Shown here: positions 43,272 through 49,243 of the stretch, piece after piece
Numbering within the stretch: the stretch's first letter is position 1
How the letters are laid out: each line of letters starts with the position of its first letter
Assembly: GCF_001722335.1 (NCBI RefSeq)
Contig: NZ_MIHA01000031.1
Span: 1-49,243, forward strand
DNA: 49,243 nucleotides
Direction of reading: 5' to 3'
DNA from: Mycolicibacterium flavescens
Lineage (GTDB): Bacteria > Actinomycetota > Actinomycetes > Mycobacteriales > Mycobacteriaceae
Translations under genes and position numbers: made by a program
The notes under the pieces: generated by a model
Seen by the model: the letters and a program-made list of their open reading frames with translations, nothing else
The model's database searches: none
Told to the model about the DNA's origin: nothing

Positions 43272-44441
43272 CTACGGCGCCTGACCATGCTCGCGCAGCC
43301 AGCGGTCGGTCAACTGCCGGTAGGCCTGCTTGCCGATGCTGCCGGGCCGGGCGTCGAAGACGTGGTCGGCGAACGGCACCGACACCAACTGGGTCCGCAC
43401 ACCGGCCGCGCGCGCCTGCTCGACGAACGCGACCGTGTCGGCCGCCGGCACCAGGTGGTCGGCCTGCGGCAGCAGCACCAGCGTGGGTGGCGCCGCGGCG
43501 CTGATGTGGGTGGCCGACGCGATGCTGCGGTAGCGCTGCGGGTACTGCTGCGGTGAGCCGCCGGTGTAGGCGGTCACCATCGCCCGGGCCCGCGGCCCTG
43601 TCACCGGATAGTCGTTGGCGTACATCGCCTCCGGGTTCACCGCCGGGTACAGCGCCGACACCGCGTCGACCTCGGGGATGCGCCCGCCGCACGACGATTG
43701 CAGCCGGTTGTCGGCCCGCAGGTACGCCGCGTTGACGGCCAGGTTGCCGCCCGCCGAGTCGCCCGTGAGCGACAGCCGCTCCGCGTCGCCGCCGTACCGG
43801 TGCGCGTTCTGCCCGACCCAAGCCAGTGCGCAGCCGATCTGGCTGTGGGTGACGTCCCACAGGTGCCGCGTCGACGACGACAAGGTGTACCCGACGCTGA
43901 TCGTCAGCCAGCCGCGGTCGGCGAACCACCGCAGGTCGTCGCTGTGCGCGGTCCGGTCTCCCGCGACCCAGCCGCCGCCGTGCACGAACACCAGCACCGG
44001 TGCGGGGGACCCCGATGACGCAGGACGGAAGATGCTCAGCGACAACGACTCTCCGTCGAATGCGGTGTACACCTCTTCGGCGTCGGGCGGTACGGGTTGC
44101 ACCGACCCCACGGTCAGCAGCGCCGGCAGGTCCACCTGCGCGCCGGCGCGCTGCACGGCCGTCGTCATCGCCCCGAGGATCACCGAGGCCCCGGCGACCG
44201 CCGCCACCGCGGTCAGCGCCACCGCCGCCGCGAGCCGGGCCCGCAAACGCCACCACAGCGCGCCGGCCAGCAGGCCGCCCGCGAGCGCCGCGACGATCAG
44301 CCAGCCCAGGTACCAGGGCGCGAACGCGGTGGCCAGCCCGAGGTAGGGCACCTGCGGCAGCAGCATCCCGAGCACCGCGACGGCCGGCACCGCGACCAGC
44401 GGTACCGCGATCACCTGACCGACCACCGCCGCGATGCGCAC
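43272..44441 (-). CDS. Alpha/beta hydrolase with N-terminal membrane domain
   Basis: 389 residues. Three or four N-terminal hydrophobic helices (about 5-95) precede an HSL-type esterase domain: H-G-G-G-W at 154-158 (oxyanion hole), G-D-S-A-G-G at 227-232 (nucleophile Ser229), Asp and His in the C-terminal part (Q-A-D-H-L-V-P; F-A-D-H-V-F-D). The catalytic domain probably lies outside the membrane. GTG 44441 is the start with the best fit. It follows GtrA by 27 bases and may share its transcript. Confidence 0.85.
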   Translation of the reverse strand: MRIAAVVGQVIAVPLVAVPAVAVLGMLLPQVPYLGLATAFAPWYLGWLIVAALAGGLLAGALWWRLRARLAAAVALTAVAAVAGASVILGAMTTAVQRAGAQVDLPALLTVGSVQPVPPDAEEVYTAFDGESLSLSIFRPASSGSPAPVLVFVHGGGWVAGDRTAHSDDLRWFADRGWLTISVGYTLSSSTRHLWDVTHSQIGCALAWVGQNAHRYGGDAERLSLTGDSAGGNLAVNAAYLRADNRLQSSCGGRIPEVDAVSALYPAVNPEAMYANDYPVTGPRARAMVTAYTGGSPQQYPQRYRSIASATHISAAAPPTLVLLPQADHLVPAADTVAFVEQARAAGVRTQLVSVPFADHVFDARPGSIGKQAYRQLTDRWLREHGQAP

Positions 44442-44468
44442 ACCCCATCATCGCCGTCGCCGCCGCGG

Positions 44469-44933
44469 CTACGTCCGGAACACCACCCAGCGCATCATCG
44501 TGTACATGAACACCGCCTCGCAGGCACCCGCCACCAGCCGCGCGACGCGCACGTCAACACCGTTCACGGCCAACAGGTTCGACAGCGCGAGGATGAACGC
44601 CAGGTAGTTCACCACGACGACAGCCACGTAGACGGCCAGCTGCGGCCCCACCGGCGCGTGGCTGCGGAAGTTGGCGACGCGGTTGAGCACATAGCTCAAG
44701 ACGAACGCGCACGCGTAGGCCACCGTCACCGCGACCGGCAGCGGCGTCCGCAGCCCGTCGTAGAGCACCGTCAGCAGCACCAGATCCACCGCGAAGGTGA
44801 AGCTGTTGATCAGGCAGAAGCCCAGGAACGTCGGCGCGACCACGCCGTCGAGCCCGAACGGTAACCGCGCGACCACGCTGACACACAAGGCGTGGAAGCG
44901 GGCGACGGCCGAGGCCGCCGGTTCGGCTCGCAC
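44469..44933 (-). CDS. GtrA-family membrane protein
   Basis: 154 residues, four helices of the GtrA domain (F-C-L-I-N-S-F-T-F-A-V-D-L-V-L-L; Y-A-C-A-F-V-L-S-Y-V-L-N-R-V-A-N-F; Y-V-A-V-V-V-V-N-Y-L; M-Y-T-M-M-R-W-V-V-F). GtrA proteins assist transfer of lipid-linked sugars across the membrane for cell-wall glycan decoration. The start is the GTG at 44933. Confidence 0.85.
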   Translation of the reverse strand: MRAEPAASAVARFHALCVSVVARLPFGLDGVVAPTFLGFCLINSFTFAVDLVLLTVLYDGLRTPLPVAVTVAYACAFVLSYVLNRVANFRSHAPVGPQLAVYVAVVVVNYLAFILALSNLLAVNGVDVRVARLVAGACEAVFMYTMMRWVVFRT

Positions 44934-44996
44934 CCGACCACGCTGACAGGCCCGGGTGTCGGCCCCGTGGACGGCAGACGAACTTCGGGGGGTGGT

Positions 44997-45866
44997 TCAG
45001 GCCAGCCCGACCGACGCCAGCAGCGTGGTCGTGCGCCACCAGATCAGCACCGCGCACAACGCCAGCACCGCGACCGTCGCGGCGATCTGCACGGCGTTGC
45101 GGGACGCCCGGGGTGCGTACGCGTAGGCGGCGGCCACGACGGCCCCGGTGACCAGCCCGCCGATGTGGCCCTGCCAGCTGATGTTCTGGGAGCTGATCAG
45201 CGGGATCACGAACGTGAAGGCCAGGTTCAGCGCGATGATCACGACGACCCACCGCACGTCCATGTTCAACCGCCTGCCGACGACGAATGTCGCGCCGAAC
45301 AACCCGAACACCGCGCCCGAGGCGCCGGCGGTCATCGCCGTCGGCGCCGAGGCCAGGTACACCAGCACCGAGCCGCCGAGCGCGCTGAGCGCGTAGAGCC
45401 CGAAGAACCTGAGCCGGCCCAGCGCCGCCTCCAACGGCACACCCACCACGTACAGCGCCCACATGTTGAACAGCAGATGCGCCATGCCGTAGTGCAGGAA
45501 CGCCGACGTCAGCAGCCGGTAGAGCTCGCCGTCGGCGACCGCGAACGCCTGCAGCACGAACTCACGCTGAAATCCGGGCAGCGCCATCTGCAGCACGAAC
45601 ATCACCACGTTGATTCCGATCAACGTGTAGGTGACCGTCGGTTTGGCCGACGGCACCCCGCCGAACTGGGTGCGCGCCTGCCGCACGGTCTTGGCGCCCT
45701 GGTTCACGCACTCGACGCACTGGTGCCCGACCGCGGCGTCACGCATGCACTCCGCGCAGATGAAGCGGTTGCAGCGCGCGCAGCGCACGTAGGTCACCCG
45801 GTCGGGATGCCGGTAGCAGGTCGGCGTCACCTGTGGCCCGGGTGTGCCCGGGTGCGGCATGTTCAC
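44997..45866 (-). CDS. Rhomboid-family intramembrane serine protease with N-terminal zinc finger
   Basis: 289 residues. Residues 17-55 hold a Cys/His zinc-binding region (C-Y-R-H-P, C-A-R-C-N-R-F-I-C, C-M-R-D-A-A-V-G-H-Q-C-V-E-C). The rhomboid domain follows: L-T-S-A-F-L-H-Y-G-M-A-H-L-L-F-N-M-W-A-L, catalytic Ser in G-A-S-G-A-V-F-G, catalytic His in G-H-I-G-G-L-V-T-G. Likely homologue of M. tuberculosis Rv0110. GTG 45866 overlaps the upstream glyoxalase stop (GTGA). Confidence 0.93.
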   Translation of the reverse strand: MNMPHPGTPGPQVTPTCYRHPDRVTYVRCARCNRFICAECMRDAAVGHQCVECVNQGAKTVRQARTQFGGVPSAKPTVTYTLIGINVVMFVLQMALPGFQREFVLQAFAVADGELYRLLTSAFLHYGMAHLLFNMWALYVVGVPLEAALGRLRFFGLYALSALGGSVLVYLASAPTAMTAGASGAVFGLFGATFVVGRRLNMDVRWVVVIIALNLAFTFVIPLISSQNISWQGHIGGLVTGAVVAAAYAYAPRASRNAVQIAATVAVLALCAVLIWWRTTTLLASVGLA

Positions 45867-46270
45867 AGCGTTCCGAACAGTTCGATCCAGTTGCCGTCCG
45901 GGTCGGCGACGAACATCCAGCCCATTCCCGGCACGGGCGCGAACTCGGTCAGCGGTTCCACCACCTGGTACGGCGACGCCGCGAACGCCTCGGCCACGCC
46001 GCGCAGCCCATTGACCCCGATCGTGAAGTACCGGATGCCGGCCTGCGCCCGACCTCCGCCCGGCGTCGGCGGCTCCGGCGGCGCGGGCGTGTAGGTCACC
46101 AGCTTGAGCACGCTGGTGCCCAGCGAGTAGCGCCGCTGCGAGCCGCCGGGGAAATCGATGACCCCCTGGCCGTCGAGTTCGAGGAAATCCTCGTAGAAGG
46201 TGACCATCTCGTCGAGGTTCGTCGTCACCAGGCCCACCTCGACACCGGGGCTCAACAGGTCCAGCTTCAC
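45863..46270 (-). CDS. Glyoxalase/bleomycin-resistance-fold protein (VOC superfamily)
   Basis: 135 residues from GTG 46270, chosen because TAAGGT lies seven bases before it and the VOC strand begins there (V-E-V-G-L-V-T-T-N-L-D-E-M-V-T-F-Y-E-D-F-L). The C-terminus has F-V-A-D-P-D-G-N-W-I-E-L-F, the metal-site motif of the fold. Translationally coupled to the rhomboid gene. Substrate unknown. Confidence 0.85.
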   Translation of the reverse strand: MKLDLLSPGVEVGLVTTNLDEMVTFYEDFLELDGQGVIDFPGGSQRRYSLGTSVLKLVTYTPAPPEPPTPGGGRAQAGIRYFTIGVNGLRGVAEAFAASPYQVVEPLTEFAPVPGMGWMFVADPDGNWIELFGTL

Positions 46271-46277
46271 AGTGCCC

Positions 46278-46283
46278 ACCTTA
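46278..46283 (-). promoter_or_regulatory. -10 box TAAGGT for leaderless glyoxalase-rhomboid operon
   Basis: On the minus strand TAAGGT ends seven bases before the GTG at 46270. Confidence 0.45.
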
Positions 46284-46576
46284 GATTCAAGGGTTCGGCG
46301 CTTCCGCTCGCCACCACCGCGGATAACAATTTGGTCACCGCGCAGATCACGATCAATTAAGGACCGGCGGGCAATCTTGAGAGAATTCACCGTCTCTGTT
46401 CGCGCGCTTATCGAAATCGGCCCCAATTGCGGCGCATCTCACGCCGAATCGGTGTAACGCCAGCGTGGGCATGGTTTTTCGATCCTCCGCGGACCGTTTG
46501 CCGGTGATCGCCTTGGGTACTTTTGATTTCGGGGACGGGGGAATCAGCGACCATCGCAATTGAAGGAAGTAAACAC
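46284..46576. other. Divergent intergenic region
   Basis: About 290 bases without a gene between the glyoxalase and hemophore-like genes. Contains the sigma-F-like promoter at 46496-46520; I saw no iron-box palindrome and no terminator. Confidence 0.5.
46496..46520 (+). promoter_or_regulatory. Sigma-F-like promoter, GTTT-N15-GGGTAC
   Basis: GTTT (46496-46499), a 15-base spacer and GGGTAC (46515-46520) match the mycobacterial sigma-F consensus GTTT-N15-17-GGGTAT except for the last base. The transcript would have a leader of about 50 bases with AAGGAAG before the hemophore-like ATG. Confidence 0.45.
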
Positions 46577-46975
46577 ATGAAATCTCGTGGTATCGCCATG
46601 CGCCGGCAGATCGCCGGTGCCTGCGCCGCAAGCCTGCTCGGCGGTCTGGCCGTGGCAACCATCGCCGCGCCGTCGGCGATGGCAGCTCCGGACTGCAGCG
46701 CGGCCGCCGTGTCGGGCACCGTCAGCTCGGTGACCGGTGAGGCCCGCGCCTACCTGGACACCCATCCGGGCGCCAACCAGGCCGTGACCGCCGCGTTCAG
46801 CCAGCCGCGGCCGGAAGCCTCGGCCACGCTGCGCGGGTACTTCAACAGCAATCCGCAGGAGTACTACGACCTGCGCGGCATCCTCTCGCCGATCGGCGAC
46901 GTGCAGCGCACGTGCAACATCCAGGCGCTGCCGCCGGAGCTGGCGTCGGCCTATGACGAGTTCATGGCCGGCTGA
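46577..46975 (+). CDS. Hemophore-related secreted protein
   Basis: 132 residues. Signal peptide ends A-P-S-A-M-A-A-P; the mature part begins D-C-S-A-A-A-V-S-G-T-V and has T-G-E-A-R-A-Y-L-D-T-H-P-G-A-N-Q, Y-F-N-S-N-P-Q-E-Y-Y-D-L-R and a second Cys (R-T-C-N-I-Q-A-L-P). These are the marks of the small mycobacterial hemophore (Rv0203-like) family that binds heme outside the cell. ATG 46577 has AAGGAAG before it; a further Met at residue 8 is an alternative. Confidence 0.85.
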   Translation: MKSRGIAMRRQIAGACAASLLGGLAVATIAAPSAMAAPDCSAAAVSGTVSSVTGEARAYLDTHPGANQAVTAAFSQPRPEASATLRGYFNSNPQEYYDLRGILSPIGDVQRTCNIQALPPELASAYDEFMAG

Positions 46976-46990
46976 GCCTCCGCGTAAGCC

Positions 46991-47041
46991 GCGGACCTGC
47001 GTCCGCACCGGCCCGCCGCCACAGTCCGCTGTGGCGGCGGG
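46991..47041 (+). terminator. Rho-independent-type terminator
   Basis: CCCGCCGCCACAG (47012-47024) and CTGTGGCGGCGGG (47029-47041) form a perfect 13-base-pair stem with a four-base TCCG loop, followed by TCTCGCATTT. A smaller hairpin, GCGGAC-CTGC-GTCCGC (46991-47006), precedes it. Lies just after the hemophore-like gene. Confidence 0.85.
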
Positions 47042-47073
47042 TCTCGCATTTCCGCCAACCCGCGGCAAGCGCT

Positions 47074-47079
47074 TAGACT
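47074..47079 (+). promoter_or_regulatory. -10 box TAGACT for small secreted protein gene
   Basis: TAGACT ends eight bases before the ATG at 47088, near leaderless spacing. Confidence 0.4.
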
Positions 47080-47087
47080 GGCTTCCT

Positions 47088-47513
47088 ATGAACCTGACGC
47101 GACCCGTCGCCGTCGCCGCGGCGGTACTGCTGACCGTCGGCGCCCCGGGCCTCGCGCATGCCCAACCGTCGCCGGCGCCTGAGCCGCCACCAGCGCCGAA
47201 GACCTCGATCGACGCCGACGGCACGTACAAGGTCGGCGTCGACATCGTGCCCGGCACCTACGCCTCGGCGGGTCCGATCCCCGACGGCGCCTGCTACTGG
47301 AAACGCTCCGGGCCCGACAAGCTGCTCGACAACGCGTTGACCAAGAAGCCGCAGGTGGTGCGGATCGAACCCGGCGACGTGAGTTTCACCACCAACGACT
47401 GCCAGCCGTGGTCGCTGACCAACCAGGCGCCGCCGCCGAAGGGTGCACCGGGTGACCTGCTCGGTCAACTCGGCACGTTCATCGGCCAGGGCATCTTCGC
47501 CGGACCCCGCTAA
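47088..47513 (+). CDS. Secreted protein of unknown function
   Basis: 141 residues. Signal peptide M-N-L-T-R-P-V-A-V-A-A-A-V-L-L-T-V-G, cleaved after A-H-A. A Pro-rich linker leads to a small domain G-T-Y-K-V-G-V-D-I-V-P-G-T-Y-A-S-A-G with two Cys (G-A-C-Y-W-K-R; N-D-C-Q-P-W) that may bond. This G-x-Y-x-V-G-x-D-I-x-P-G-T-Y pattern recurs in actinobacterial secreted proteins of unknown role. Its TAA stop begins the -10 box of the next gene. Confidence 0.78.
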   Translation: MNLTRPVAVAAAVLLTVGAPGLAHAQPSPAPEPPPAPKTSIDADGTYKVGVDIVPGTYASAGPIPDGACYWKRSGPDKLLDNALTKKPQVVRIEPGDVSFTTNDCQPWSLTNQAPPPKGAPGDLLGQLGTFIGQGIFAGPR

Positions 47514-47516
47514 CCT
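47511..47516 (+). promoter_or_regulatory. -10 box TAACCT overlapping stop codon, for leaderless serine hydrolase
   Basis: TAACCT begins with the stop of the secreted-protein gene and ends six bases before the ATG at 47523. Confidence 0.5.
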
Positions 47517-47522
47517 GGCCGG

Positions 47523-48779
47523 ATGGCCGGTAACCGCGCGCAGACGACGTCGCAGGGCCGCATCCGGGTCCCCGCCGATCTCGACGCGGTGACCGCGGTC
47601 GGCGACGAGGACCACTCCGGGATCGACCCGGCGGCCGTCGAGCGGATCTGGAGCGCCGCGCAGCACTGGTACCGCGCCGGTATGCACCCGGCGATCCAGC
47701 TGTGCCTGCGCCACAACGGCAAAGTCGTGCTCAACCGCGCGATCGGGCACGGCTGGGGTAATGGCCCCGACGATACCGAAGACACCGAAAAGGTCGCGGT
47801 CACAACGGCAACCCCGTTCTGCGCCTACTCGGCGGCCAAGGCGATCACCTCGACCGTCGTGCACATGCTCGTCGAGCGCGGCTGCTTCTCGCTCGACGAC
47901 AAGGTCTGCGAGTACCTGCCCGGATACACCAGCCACGGTAAGCACCGCACCACGATCCGGCATGTGATGACGCACAGTGCAGGCATCCCGATCCACACCG
48001 GCCCGCGGCCCGATCTGCGCCGTATGGACGACAGCGAGTACACCCGCGAGAAGCTCGGCGAGCTCAAGCCGCTGTACCGGCCGGGTCTGGTGCACATCTA
48101 CCACGGCCTGACGTGGGGGCCGCTGATCCGCGAGATCGTCGGCGCCGCGGCCGGACGCAACATCCGCGACATCCTGGCCTCCGAGATCCTCGAGCCGCTC
48201 GGGTTCCGGTGGACCAATTACGGTGTTGCGCCGCAGGATGTTCCGGCGGTCGCACCGAGCTACGCGACCGGCAAGGAGCTGCCGCAGCCGGCCGCGACCG
48301 TGTTCCGGCTGGCCGTCGGCGGGTCGTTGTACAAGATCATCCCGTTCTCCAACAGCCCGCAGTACCTGACCAGCGTGCTGCCGTCGTCGAACACCGTGTC
48401 CACCGCCTACGAGCTGTCCCGGTTCGCCGAATTGCTGCGCTGCGGAGGCGAACTCGACGGTGTGCGGGTGCTGGCGCCCGAGACGCTGCGCGCGGCGACC
48501 GCCGAATGCCGCCGGCTGCGCCCCGACGTCGCGGTCGGGCTGGCGCCGCTGCGCTGGGGCACCGGGTACATGCTCGGCTCGAAGCGGTTCGGCCCGTTCG
48601 GCCGCAACGCGCCGGAGGCGTTCGGGCACACCGGGCTGACCAACATCGCGGTGTGGGCCGATCCGCAGCGCCGGTTGGCCGCCGGGCTGATCAGCAGCGG
48701 CAAACCCGGGCCACACCGGGAGGCCGACCGCTACACCGCGCTGCTGGACCGGATCGCTGCCGAGATCCCGCGAAACTGA
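47523..48779 (+). CDS. Beta-lactamase-fold serine hydrolase (esterase, LipE/LipL-like)
   Basis: 418 residues. S-A-A-K at 103-106 is the S-x-x-K nucleophile/base pair, Y-H-G at 193-195 the second motif, and H-T-G in F-G-H-T-G-L-T-N the third. The class-C beta-lactamase/esterase type is represented by several mycobacterial lipases (LipE, LipL). No signal peptide is visible, so cytoplasmic action on an ester is more likely than cell-wall work. Its last codons (R-N-stop) lie in the inverted repeat at 48771-48827. Confidence 0.85.
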   Translation: MAGNRAQTTSQGRIRVPADLDAVTAVGDEDHSGIDPAAVERIWSAAQHWYRAGMHPAIQLCLRHNGKVVLNRAIGHGWGNGPDDTEDTEKVAVTTATPFCAYSAAKAITSTVVHMLVERGCFSLDDKVCEYLPGYTSHGKHRTTIRHVMTHSAGIPIHTGPRPDLRRMDDSEYTREKLGELKPLYRPGLVHIYHGLTWGPLIREIVGAAAGRNIRDILASEILEPLGFRWTNYGVAPQDVPAVAPSYATGKELPQPAATVFRLAVGGSLYKIIPFSNSPQYLTSVLPSSNTVSTAYELSRFAELLRCGGELDGVRVLAPETLRAATAECRRLRPDVAVGLAPLRWGTGYMLGSKRFGPFGRNAPEAFGHTGLTNIAVWADPQRRLAAGLISSGKPGPHREADRYTALLDRIAAEIPRN

Positions 48780-48827
48780 GCTTGTGTCGCAATCAGCCCC
48801 GGAACTTCGCCATCAACTTCAGTTTCG
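48771..48827. terminator. Inverted repeat between convergent genes (repeat family copy 2)
   Basis: CGAAACTGAGCTTGTG (48771-48786) is the arm seen at 8422-8485; the opposite arm CAACTTCAGTTTCG (48814-48827) pairs over CGAAACTGA/TCAGTTTCG and three further bases. The CGAAACTGA on each strand provides the final Arg-Asn-stop of the gene ending there. Confidence 0.6.
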
Positions 48828-49243
48828 GCGCTGACCCAGCGGATCGTTTGGCCGCACACCGCGGTAGATACCGCGGCGCACGATCCACGGCTGCAGCACC
48901 CGATCGATCGACCAGCCCGGGAACCGGAACGCCCGCCCGCCGGGGGTGAACACCTCCAGCCCGTCGGGTTGTGCCCCGAGCACCGAACCCCACCGCCGTT
49001 GCGCGGGCCGGTACGCGCGCAGCGGCCGGCCCGCGAGCTCGGCGCGGATGTTGCGGGCCAGCAGCCCGTCGGCGCGGTTGCGGGCCGAGGACCGCAGCGG
49101 GTCGGTGGCCGCGACGTCGCCGATCGCGAACACCCCGCGCCGGCCGGGCACCCGTAGCTGCGGGGTGACCCGCACGAAACCGTCGTCGTCGAGGAGTTCG
49201 GCGGACAGCCAGTCGGTGTTCGGCCGGACCCGCCCGATCGCCC
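48819..49243 (-). CDS. FAD-dependent pyridine-nucleotide oxidoreductase, C-terminal part (5' end outside window)
   Basis: Open to the right edge on the minus strand, so the start is missing; about 141 residues are visible. The second FAD-binding motif G-V-F-A-I-G-D-V-A-A-T-D-P is clear, preceded by N-T-D-W-L and D-G-F-V-R-V-T-P-Q-L-R-V. Typical of type-II NADH dehydrogenase/AIF-like flavoproteins. The stop lies inside the repeat at 48771-48827, and a GTG at 49175 is internal. Confidence 0.85.
   Translation of the reverse strand, partial: AIGRVRPNTDWLSAELLDDDGFVRVTPQLRVPGRRGVFAIGDVAATDPLRSSARNRADGLLARNIRAELAGRPLRAYRPAQRRWGSVLGAQPDGLEVFTPGGRAFRFPGWSIDRVLQPWIVRRGIYRGVRPNDPLGQRRN

Noticed and set aside
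46284..46576. Search for an IdeR iron box before the hemophore-like gene
   Set aside because: No TTAGGTTAGSCTAACCTAA-like palindrome is present.

Overview
The window looks like chromosome of a fast-growing mycobacterium (Mycolicibacterium type). It is very GC-rich, uses many GTG/TTG starts, has many four-base stop/start overlaps and many apparent leaderless promoters (TANNNT a few bases before the start codon). It also carries recognisable mycobacterial genes: a 13E12-type HNH endonuclease end, pncA, glgX/treX, treS-mak, fusA2, the moxR3 five-gene operon, a hemophore-like secreted protein and a rhomboid protease with an N-terminal zinc finger. I see no prophage, IS element, CRISPR array, rRNA or tRNA; apart from the multicopy-type HNH fragment at the left edge this is ordinary, densely coded chromosome.

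Layout. 1-1.7 kb: HNH fragment and a zinc alcohol/formaldehyde dehydrogenase. 1.9-6.2 kb: a tightly overlapping operon of two large membrane proteins, a one-helix small protein and a cupredoxin-like lipoprotein of unknown joint function, followed by nicotinamidase pncA. 6.3-14.1 kb: alpha-glucan/trehalose metabolism (glgX; a secreted glycoside hydrolase; maltokinase mak and trehalose synthase treS, which together make maltose 1-phosphate for the GlgE pathway), with a DUF5709-like and a TetR gene between. 14.2-20.7 kb: an HTH protein, a PPOX/DUF2470 protein, an orotate-PRTase-like protein, then a complete ABC importer (binding lipoprotein, two permeases, ATPase) and a proline-rich membrane protein. 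20.7-25.7 kb: small secreted protein with TetR, azoreductase with divergent MarR, a PPOX/F420-type protein, fusA2 and a 30-residue membrane peptide. 25.7-29.3 kb: a sedolisin (S53) protease operon with a double zinc-ribbon membrane protein.

29.3-35.6 kb: a signalling island: STAS antagonist, PAS-SpoIIE phosphatase-HATPase kinase fusion, a tiny translationally coupled leader ORF, a second STAS protein and an ANTAR-domain RNA-binding regulator, then a DMT permease and small proteins. It is bracketed by two paralogous, oppositely oriented Thr-rich lipoproteins. 35.6-41.7 kb: MFS(MHS) transporter with its TetR, then the moxR3 operon (DUF4129, membrane protein, MoxR ATPase, DUF58, membrane protein). 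41.7-49.2 kb: O-methyltransferase behind a triplicated 15-bp promoter repeat, coiled-coil protein, alpha/beta hydrolase, GtrA, rhomboid plus glyoxalase-fold protein, hemophore-like protein, small secreted protein, SxxK serine hydrolase and the end of a FAD oxidoreductase.

The most unusual signals are in the regulatory DNA: (i) four cases where the stop codon of one gene is the first half of a TANNNT -10 box placed 4-7 bases before the next start codon; (ii) a triplicated -10 box; (iii) a family of inverted repeats between convergent genes, one of which supplies the stop codons of both genes; (iv) several clean palindromic operators; and (v) the 22-codon leader ORF in the STAS/ANTAR island. 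All gene functions are inferred from reading the sequence and from memory of families; no search was run.
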